From Wolbachia endosymbiont (group A) of Longitarsus flavicornis (GTDB lineage Bacteria > Pseudomonadota > Alphaproteobacteria > Rickettsiales > Anaplasmataceae): 64,000 nt of DNA. The stretch covers positions 1,488,001-1,552,000 of the forward strand of contig NZ_OZ008337.1 in assembly GCF_963931955.1 (NCBI RefSeq), written 5' to 3'. Below the pieces are notes generated by a model. That model saw only the letters and a program-made list of their open reading frames with translations, did not search any database and was not told where the DNA came from. Below, piece by piece: positions 57,675 to 64,000 of this stretch; position 1 is the first letter of the stretch, and each line of letters opens with the position of its first letter. The position numbers and the translations under genes are program-made.

Positions 57675-58853
57675 ATGCTAATTAGTACAACATCAGAACT
57701 GGAGAATACATGTGAAGAGTTAATAGCAAAAAAGCCGAAATTTATAGCAGTTGACACGGAGTTCATTAGAAATAATTTAACCTACTACCCAAAATTATCG
57801 TTAATTCAAATTTCTTATGGAGAGAAGAGTTTTGTTGTAGACGCATTAGTGCCAGAAATTGATTTGTCATTCATTAAGAAAATAATGCTGAATCAAGAAA
57901 TAACTAAAGTGTTTCATAGCTGCCGGCAGGATATAGAATCCTTACTCACTGTGTTTAAATGTATTCCCACTCCCATTTTTGATACCCAAGTTGCCGCTAT
58001 GTTTTGTCATTATTATCATGACTTTATTGGTTACTCAAAAGTAGTGGAGCAATATCAAGGGATAGCACTGGATAAAATTAAAGCTAAAAATTCAGATTGG
58101 TTAAGGCGTCCGTTGTCTGAGGATCAGTTAGACTATGCAATAAACGACGTGATACACCTGTATGACCTACACCAAATATTGTGCAATAAACTTGAAGAAA
58201 ATAATAGGATGGGTTGGTTTCAAGAAGAGATGGAATCAATAGTTAATATAAATAAGTATTTACATAATCCAAAAGATGCATGGAAGAGGATTAAATTTAA
58301 TTATGAAGTAAATCCAAGGTTGATACTAACTGTTAAAGCAGTTAGTGAGTGGCAAGAAACCTTAGCACAGCGCTATAATATGAACCGTAATAAAATAATC
58401 AATAATGCTGTAATAGCTGGTTTTATTGAAAAAAATATAGAGCATGTTGATGAGATTTTAGATGATCTCAAGAGGAATGCAAAAAATATAAAAGATGCAG
58501 ATTTACTAGAGTTTGTGAATATTTTTAATGAAAATGAGGGAAATTGGATGCAGCAAAACAATACCTTATCGAGTAATTATGACAAATCTGTACTTGATAT
58601 ACTCTCAATTATTTTAGATAGTAAATGTAAAGAAAGTAACATATCAAGGAAATTAGTTTCTTCAAAAGATGAGTTAACCGGGTCAATATCTAGACAGACA
58701 GATAAATTATTCAAGGGGTGGAGATACGATTTTTTTGGCAGGTCAGTTGAATCATTTTTGAACACAAGCTCAAAATTTGAGATTTCAGCAGTGAAATCCG
58801 CAAATAATATAACCAAAATTCAGAGTAATTTGGTAGAGAATAACTGTTGCTAA
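57675..58853 (+). CDS. rnd: Ribonuclease D
   Basis: 392-aa 3'-5' exoribonuclease for tRNA 3' maturation. DEDD residues: KFIAVDTEFIRNNLTYYPKL (D, E), KVFHSCRQDIESLL (D), PIFDTQVAAM, and the Tyr-Asp in DYAINDVIHLYDLH; the HRDC-like region follows from about residue 190. ATG at 57675; a TTG frame opens at 57624. Confidence 0.95.
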   Translation: MLISTTSELENTCEELIAKKPKFIAVDTEFIRNNLTYYPKLSLIQISYGEKSFVVDALVPEIDLSFIKKIMLNQEITKVFHSCRQDIESLLTVFKCIPTPIFDTQVAAMFCHYYHDFIGYSKVVEQYQGIALDKIKAKNSDWLRRPLSEDQLDYAINDVIHLYDLHQILCNKLEENNRMGWFQEEMESIVNINKYLHNPKDAWKRIKFNYEVNPRLILTVKAVSEWQETLAQRYNMNRNKIINNAVIAGFIEKNIEHVDEILDDLKRNAKNIKDADLLEFVNIFNENEGNWMQQNNTLSSNYDKSVLDILSIILDSKCKESNISRKLVSSKDELTGSISRQTDKLFKGWRYDFFGRSVESFLNTSSKFEISAVKSANNITKIQSNLVENNCC

Positions 58854-59174
58854 AGTAACTTAGATTTATCGACAATCGTCATCCCGCTACGTGTTAGCGG
58901 CCAAGTGACGGTATGACAAGGGAGAACAGTTGCTACGTGTTAGCGGCTAAGAGATACCGCGGCGGTATGACGGTTAAGTAGGGTGTCATCCCAGTGCCTA
59001 CTTCGATCCAGGAAAATTGATTGTGCACTATACAACATAAAAGCTGGATTCCAGACTGGAATGACACCACCTACAAATTGCAATGTTCGTATAGTTATGT
59101 GCTTGACACTGGGATCTAGAAAATCTAGTTAATATATATAGAGAAACCTTAGCTATAGTTTCGAAAGAAGTCTA
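58854..59174. repeat. Palindromic repeats (cluster 4) and a solo IS tip
   Basis: No gene. 58880-58990 holds two inverted units of the CGTCATCCCGCTACGTGTTA type. 58990-59140 has CATCCCAGTG / CACTGGGATC pieces. At 59159-59174 TTTCGAAAGAAGTCTAAT resembles the right end of the ISL2-type IS, without the rest of the element. Confidence 0.65.
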
Positions 59175-59189
59175 ATGTGTTTTTGTTAT

Positions 59190-59777
59190 ATGATTATAGG
59201 TCTAACAGGCGGAATTGGGGTAGGAAAGAGCTTTGTAGCTAATTGCTTTCAAGAGTTTGGTGCTGCTGTATTTGATGCTGATTCTGTTGTACACCAACTT
59301 TATAAAGTGGATAAAAGCATAATAAGTTATGCAGAGAAAAATTTTCCTGGAGTGGTAGTAAATGGTGAAATAGATAGAACAGTACTGTCTAAATATTTCT
59401 TAGCCTACGATGAAAATTGGAAACAATTTCAATCTTTGGTTCACTCTGCTGTGCTGCGTGAATTAGAATTTTTTATTGCTAAGGAAAAAAAGATCGATAG
59501 AAAGTTCTTAGTTTTAGATGTTCCACTTCTATTAGAAACAAAATTTTATTTATATTGCAACCTTATTGTTTTTGTTCATGCAGATAGCGTTGTGCAAGCT
59601 CAAAGACTTAACGAACGCAACATAGATAAAGAAAAGCTTAATCTAATCTCCGATGTTCAGTTATCTATTGAGGAGAAAAGGAAGATAAGTGACTTTATTA
59701 TCGATACCAGTGTAAGCAAAGAGTATGTTTTTTCTCAAGTAAAAGATATAGTGGATTCATTAAACCTAAACACGTAG
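59190..59777 (+). CDS. coaE: Dephospho-CoA kinase
   Basis: 195-aa P-loop kinase, last step of CoA synthesis. MIIGLTGGIGVGKSFVANCF starts it (P-loop GGIGVGKS), GAAVFDADSVVHQLY is the substrate site, LDVPLLLETKFY a conserved segment. ATG at 59190 chosen because the family starts with this motif; the frame is open from 59175. The solo IS tip overlaps that extension. Confidence 0.95.
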   Translation: MIIGLTGGIGVGKSFVANCFQEFGAAVFDADSVVHQLYKVDKSIISYAEKNFPGVVVNGEIDRTVLSKYFLAYDENWKQFQSLVHSAVLRELEFFIAKEKKIDRKFLVLDVPLLLETKFYLYCNLIVFVHADSVVQAQRLNERNIDKEKLNLISDVQLSIEEKRKISDFIIDTSVSKEYVFSQVKDIVDSLNLNT

Positions 59778-60096
59778 CTCTACGTCATACCGCCGCGGTA
59801 TCTCTAGATCCCGCTAACAAGCAGCGGGATGACGGTTGTCAGGATCCCAGCAGCCTCCCTCCCCTGTCATCCCAGTGCTTGACACTGGGATCCAGAAAAG
59901 TTTGCTTGTAAACTAGCACGGAAAGTGGTTACAACGCTTTCGATGAGATTATATGGAAAACTGGATTCCAGACTGGAATGACACCCTTCCGGTGGGAACT
60001 GCTCTCAAACTACAACAGCGTGAGTAGCTATAGAAGCTTTAATGATACAAGAAAAAATAAACAGCTATCATTTTTTTAGTAATTAAGTAAAATAGA
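59778..60096. repeat. Palindromic repeats (cluster 5)
   Basis: No gene. CGTCATACCGCCGCGGTATC unit at 59782-59835 and several CATCCCAGTGCTTGACACTGG-type arms to about 59990 (one given here minus a base for length). Confidence 0.7.
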
Positions 60097-61521
60097 GTGA
60101 AAGATTGCGAGGAAGTTTTGAAAAATAAGATAAAAAAAATAGTAATTTCAGGAAAGAAAGTGTGGCCAATCATCGAAGGTGGTAAAGGCATTGCAATTAG
60201 TGATGGAAGATCAAGCGGAGCATTTGCTGCAGCAGATGCTGTGGGTACGTTCTCTGGTGCAAATGCTAAGCTTATTGATGATAATGGCGAGTTAGTGCCA
60301 CTGATTTACAAAGGCAAAACAAGAAATGAAAAACACAGTGAATTGATAGAGTATAGTATTGAAGCTGGGATTAGTCAGGCAAGAATAGCAAATGAAATAT
60401 CAAAAGGTCATGGAAGAATACACATGAATGTACTTTGGGAGATGGGAGCAGCAGAACGCGTGCTTCATGGCATATTGGAAAGAGCAAAAGGCTTAGTTCA
60501 TGGTATTACCTGCGGTGCTGGTATGCCTTATAGGCTTGGAGAAATTGCAGCTAAATATCAGGTTTATTATTACCCTATTATCTCATCGGTGCGTGCTTTT
60601 AAAGCATTATGGAAGCGTACTTACAAAAGAATATCTTCCTATTTGCTTGGTGGAGTAGTGTATGAAGATCCATGGCTTGCTGGAGGGCACAATGGACTCA
60701 GTAACAGTGAAGACCCAGAGCTACCACAGGCTCCATTTGAAAGAGTTGCAGAGCTTAGATCTTTCATGAACGAGGTCGGTCTCTCAGAAACACCAATTGT
60801 TATGGCAGGAGGAGTGTGGCATTTGAAAGATTGGGAACATTGGTTTGATAATCTGCAAATTGGACCAATAGCTTTTCAGTTTGGCACTCGTCCACTTTTG
60901 ACGAAAGAAAGCCCAATTTCTGCAGAGTGGAAAAAGAAGCTACTCACTTTAGAAGAAGGTGATGTATTTTTGAATAAATTCAGTCCAACAGGGTTTTATT
61001 CATCTGCGGTGAGGAATAATTTTATACGTGAGTTACAGGAACGAAAATTACATCAAGTAAATTTTTCAGAAAATGCCAGCGAGGAATTCAATAGTGAATT
61101 TGCAATGGGTAGCAGAGGTAGGAAGATCTACCTTACTGCAAAAGACAAAGAGCTGGCAAATACATGGACTAAAGCAGGGTACACAGAAGCAATGAAAACC
61201 CCAGATTCAACTGTTATTTTTGTGACGCCAGATAAATTTAAACAAATAAGAGAAGATCAAATCAATTGTATGGGATGTTTGAGCCATTGTTTGTTTAGCA
61301 ATTGGAAAGATCATGGTGACCATTCAACAGGGCGAAAACCAGATCCACGGAGTTTTTGTATACAAAAGACACTGCAAAACATTATACATGACGGCGATAT
61401 TGAAAATGAACTCATGTTTTCTGGGCACAATGTGTACAAATTTAAGCAAGATCCGTTTTATGAGAATGACTATGTACCGACAGTAAAAGAACTGGTAGAA
61501 AGGATATTAACTGGGTATTGA
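60097..61521 (+). CDS. Nitronate monooxygenase-family NAD(P)H-dependent flavin oxidoreductase
   Basis: 474 aa. GKKVWPIIEGGKGIAISDGR opens the FMN-binding barrel, GLVHGITCGAGMPYRLGEIA (about 128-147) and PIVMAGGVWHLKDW with GPIAFQFGTRPLLT form the phosphate site; CMGCLSHCLFSNW near the end has the Cys pair. Related proteins oxidise nitronates or act as enoyl-type reductases; the substrate in Wolbachia is unknown. GTG start at 60097. Much longer than short-type nitronate monooxygenases (about 320), as in other Rickettsiales. Confidence 0.85.
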   Translation: MKDCEEVLKNKIKKIVISGKKVWPIIEGGKGIAISDGRSSGAFAAADAVGTFSGANAKLIDDNGELVPLIYKGKTRNEKHSELIEYSIEAGISQARIANEISKGHGRIHMNVLWEMGAAERVLHGILERAKGLVHGITCGAGMPYRLGEIAAKYQVYYYPIISSVRAFKALWKRTYKRISSYLLGGVVYEDPWLAGGHNGLSNSEDPELPQAPFERVAELRSFMNEVGLSETPIVMAGGVWHLKDWEHWFDNLQIGPIAFQFGTRPLLTKESPISAEWKKKLLTLEEGDVFLNKFSPTGFYSSAVRNNFIRELQERKLHQVNFSENASEEFNSEFAMGSRGRKIYLTAKDKELANTWTKAGYTEAMKTPDSTVIFVTPDKFKQIREDQINCMGCLSHCLFSNWKDHGDHSTGRKPDPRSFCIQKTLQNIIHDGDIENELMFSGHNVYKFKQDPFYENDYVPTVKELVERILTGY

Positions 61522-61872
61522 GTTAGCAATGGTCTGAAAAGTCCATTTTTCTATGGATCACCTCCTCCTTACTCTCCCCCAAGCGCTCCTCCTTATAGTG
61601 GACTTAATAATTCTAATGCGGGAGGGGTGTTTTTGAATTGTAAGAGGTGCTAAACCCACAACTTGTATCTTTCACTATGTAAGATATTAGAGCTAAAATA
61701 TCTTACAGGAAGGGTGAAGCTGACGCACAACTGATGCCAACAAGGCCGACGTACAGATTTGCTCCCCTTCCACGTAGAGTTAAAAGACTGAACAGTATCT
61801 TTGGAATTATATCCCGTATTTACAAGGTTGGTCTAAACTCTCAGTTTTATTTATAGTTTTGGAGACGGGTTT
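61522..61872. other. Intergenic remnant: proline-rich tail and a stem-loop before an IS110 fragment
   Basis: 61554-61651 encodes on the plus strand GSPPPYSPPSAPPYSGLNNS and a short tail, the end of a proline-rich protein without a start. An inverted repeat TGTAAGATATT (61679-61689) / AATATCTTACA (61697-61707) forms a stem-loop in what is probably the noncoding left end of the IS110 element. Confidence 0.4.
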
Positions 61873-62103
61873 ATGCAAGTAAATGCTATTTTAGGTGTAG
61901 ACATTTCTAAACAAAAATTTGATGCTTGTTTGTTGGTAGGCAGCAAAGAACGACATAAAGTTTTTCACAACAACAAGGAGGGCTTTGAAAAGCTTGTAGC
62001 TTGGTGCAATAATCATGAAGCAAAACTTATTCATCTATGTCTCGAGGCAACTGGTTGCTATAGTGAAGATTTGGTTAACTTTATGTACGATCTGGGACAT
62101 AAT
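61873..62103 (+). pseudogene. IS110-family transposase, N-terminal fragment
   Basis: 77 codons: NAILGVDISKQKFDACLLVG with the first Asp and LIHLCLEATGCYSEDLV with the Glu of the DEDD site, then cut at 62104 by the ISL2-type copy 3. The sequence right of that IS (63001 on) does not continue the transposase, so it was already truncated. Different in sequence from the intact IS110 at 37 kb. Confidence 0.8.
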
Positions 62104-62997
62104 AGACTTCTTTCAAAATTCATGTATGGAGCTCAAAATTGTGAATTGCAGCAATCAAATTAAACCTTAAACCAAAACGTTTTCGTCGGTTTCTATACCT
62201 GTCCGAGATGATTTTAAACCTTTTCAATAAGCCAATTACGTTTTCAACAATTGCCCTTTGGCTCATAAGTGCCCTGTTCTCTTTTTTTTGTTCTTTGCTT
62301 AACGGATTCTTTTTCATTTTCCTGTGCGGTAATACAACATTTTTGTGTATCTTCTGCATTCCCCTGTAGCCGGCATCAGCTAAGATTTTGGTGTCCGGTA
62401 ATATTGCTACCTTTGATTCTCTAAACATCCGAAAATCGTGTTTTCTACCATTCGAGAAAGATGTGCATATGACTTTTTTACTCTTCTTCTCTGTTACTAT
62501 TTGTGTTTTTATAGTATGCCTTTTTTTCTTTCCAGAGTAGAAGGGCTTTTGCTTTTTTTTGGTCTCTCTACTGGCGTTTCAGTTCCGTCTATTACTAAAA
62601 CTTCATATTCTACATCACTCTTTAATAGCTCTTTTTTTCCTGGTAATGCAAAATCTGGATGTTTTATTAATATGTCTTCTACCTATCTTATTATTTTAAA
62701 ACTGTTACTTTCACTCATGCCATAGCTTTGCCCAATATGAAAATATGTACGATATTCTCTTATATATTCCAGTGCCATAAGTAGCCTGTCTTCTATGCAA
62801 AGTTTACTTTTTCTTCCACTTCTAGCTTTTTTTCTTTTATCCTCCACTTCTAGAATTTCTACCATTCGCTCAAATGTTGCTTTTTTTACCCCTGTTAAAC
62901 GTCGAAACTTTTCTCCTTCTAACTTTTCTATTTCCTTATATTTCATGCTTTCAAATACTTCATCTTACACTCCCTCTAACAATTTTGAAAGAAGTCT
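62104..62997 (-). mobile_element. IS5-family (ISL2-type) insertion sequence, copy 3
   Basis: 894 bp, AAT duplication at 62101-62103 and 62998-63000. Predicted proteins equal to copies 1 and 2, including the amber codon. Confidence 0.88.
62120..62946 (-). pseudogene. IS5-family transposase, copy 3 (amber codon plus frameshift site)
   Basis: Frames 62946-62683 and 62428-62120 with the same TAG after KIIR and the same eight-A slippery run as copies 1 and 2. Confidence 0.8.
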
Positions 62998-63000
62998 AAT

Positions 63001-63135
63001 ACCTGATCTATTCTAGTTAGTTGGTCATTGCTGCTTTTAAAATTAGTTAGATCACATAACATAGCACGTTCTTCAGTTTCAGCAGGCAAGTATTTAAAGT
63101 GACCAAAGATATTTTGCCTAATTTTCTCTAGCATA
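63001..63135 (-). pseudogene. Unrecognised fragment cut by IS copy 3
   Basis: From an ATG at 63135 about 45 codons (LEKIRQNIFGHFKYLPAETE, then ERAMLCDLTNFKSSNDQLTR) read into the IS boundary. Not recognised. It precedes nothing known on the other side of the IS. Confidence 0.3.
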
Positions 63136-63160
63136 TTTACCTGTATACTTACAAAGCTAC

Positions 63161-63871
63161 CTAATACCGCATACTGATTTCTCTCTTTATTTTGTACGAA
63201 TTAATCAAATGAAGTGAATACAGTATCCACACTACTAAAAAAAATGTGGCACAAAACATAAACATTACAATGAGTGGCAACAGCAAAGAACCTTCTATTG
63301 CTACTCCACCTCTTCTCAAAATGCTTGCAGGCTGATGGAGAGTAGACCATAAATTTACGGAAAATTTTACTATAGGAATATTTATAGCACTAAAAATGGC
63401 AAATACTGCTGCTGATTTTTCTGCCCTCGCTTCATTATCAAAAGCGCTCCACAATGAAAGGTAGCCAACATATAGGAAAAATAAAATCAGCATTGAAGTA
63501 AGCCTTGCATCCCATACCCACCAAGTGCCCCAGGTTCCTTTTCCCCAAATGCTGCCTGTGATTAAGCATATTGCAGAAAAGATTGTCCCTGCAGGAGCAG
63601 CAGCATGTGCCAAGACACTAGCAATGCTATTGTTCCACACTAATGAAATGAAACTGAGTGAAGCAATTAATCCATATATTCCAAGAGCAAGCCATGCAGA
63701 AGGCACATGAAGATACATAATTCGTACAATTTCTCCTTGTTTATAATCCTCTGGGGAGAAGAATAACGCCAAAAACATTCCAATTAAAAAACATGCGAAA
63801 CAAATCACCCCAAGCCAAGGTAGAGCTTTCTTAGAAAAATAAGAGAAATTTGTAGGCTTTAATAAAAACAT
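63161..63871 (-). CDS. ccmC: Cytochrome c maturation / heme exporter protein CcmC
   Basis: 236 aa, six spans. The heme-handling WWD motif is WGTWWVWDARLTS (about 115-127), flanked by periplasmic His residues in RIMYLHVPSAWL and NLWSTLHQPASI. CcmC transfers heme to CcmE, feeding cytochrome c for the cta oxidase. The ATG at 63871 aligns with E. coli CcmC (about 245 aa); a longer frame opens at a TTG (63925). Confidence 0.93.
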   Translation of the reverse strand: MFLLKPTNFSYFSKKALPWLGVICFACFLIGMFLALFFSPEDYKQGEIVRIMYLHVPSAWLALGIYGLIASLSFISLVWNNSIASVLAHAAAPAGTIFSAICLITGSIWGKGTWGTWWVWDARLTSMLILFFLYVGYLSLWSAFDNEARAEKSAAVFAIFSAINIPIVKFSVNLWSTLHQPASILRRGGVAIEGSLLLPLIVMFMFCATFFLVVWILYSLHLINSYKIKREISMRY

Positions 63872-64000
63872 TCGTTTTGAGAATAATTGTGTTAAGAATT
63901 TACCAATTAGTTTGAGTTTTATCAACAGGATAGTTTTTCTATATTTACGTAGGTCAACAAATTAGCATAATTTCAGTAGCAGATTGCTAGCTATTATTTT

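Overview
The window is a stretch of a Wolbachia chromosome (Anaplasmataceae, Alphaproteobacteria). The evidence is the AT-rich base composition, the gene content (rpsD, miaA, a virB8 paralogue, gap-tatC, an argR/amino-acid ABC transporter pair, ctaC-ctaD-ctaB, rmuC, pyrF, an archaeal-type valS, ccmC), scattered pieces of a WO-like phage, and small GC-rich palindromic repeats in many intergenic gaps. Pieces of a tailed phage suggest an arthropod strain; the supergroup cannot be told from the sequence alone. There is no rRNA and no CRISPR array; one tRNA (Leu-UAA) is present.

Layout. 0-11.8 kb is mostly housekeeping: start of transketolase, rpsD, tRNA-Leu, iscX, miaA, tsaC, holB, an orphan virB8 paralogue, ychF, an OTU-type cysteine protease (candidate host-directed effector), cca, and a large coiled-coil protein. 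11.8-12.3 kb holds a lone phage prohead protease. 13-17.6 kb is housekeeping again: gap with a palindromic element inserted in frame, tatC, argR, and a divergent amino-acid ABC transporter operon preceded by a well-formed promoter and paired ARG boxes.

18-30 kb is accessory: a frameshifted membrane protein, a terminase fragment, two copies of an IS5-family (ISL2-type) element, a truncated phage gene, three tandem RelBE-like toxin-antitoxin modules that each carry the same 58-bp promoter block, a nested 206-bp palindrome, a DnaB-like helicase that starts inside the palindrome, a broken Rpn-type transposase, an unrecognised 371-aa protein and a 579-aa HELGH metalloprotease with four internal repeats. 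29.8-36.6 kb is core: an AsmA-like protein, rnhA and the cytochrome oxidase/heme farnesyltransferase operon.

37-50 kb mixes core genes (rmuC, pyrF) with an intact IS110, an IS481 remnant, three copies of a second IS5-family (IS1031-type) element, one of which splits a phage major capsid gene and another of which cuts the end of a coiled-coil gene, and Wolbachia-specific membrane/coiled-coil proteins. 50.4-54.1 kb has valS and a coiled-coil membrane protein. 54.1-57.6 kb is a nested wreck: an Rpn transposase gene split by one group II intron, followed in its second exon by the 5' end of another; the first intron is itself cut by a serine recombinase fragment and a fourth IS copy. 57.6-64 kb has rnd, coaE, a nitronate monooxygenase-like enzyme, an IS110 fragment cut by the third ISL2-type copy, and ccmC.

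Taken together, core metabolism and respiration genes are intact, while phage genes that normally sit side by side (protease, capsid, terminase, recombinase) are separated by tens of kilobases and cut by insertion sequences. The most interesting accessory material lies at 22.6-29.7 kb (toxin-antitoxin array, palindrome, helicase, metalloprotease).
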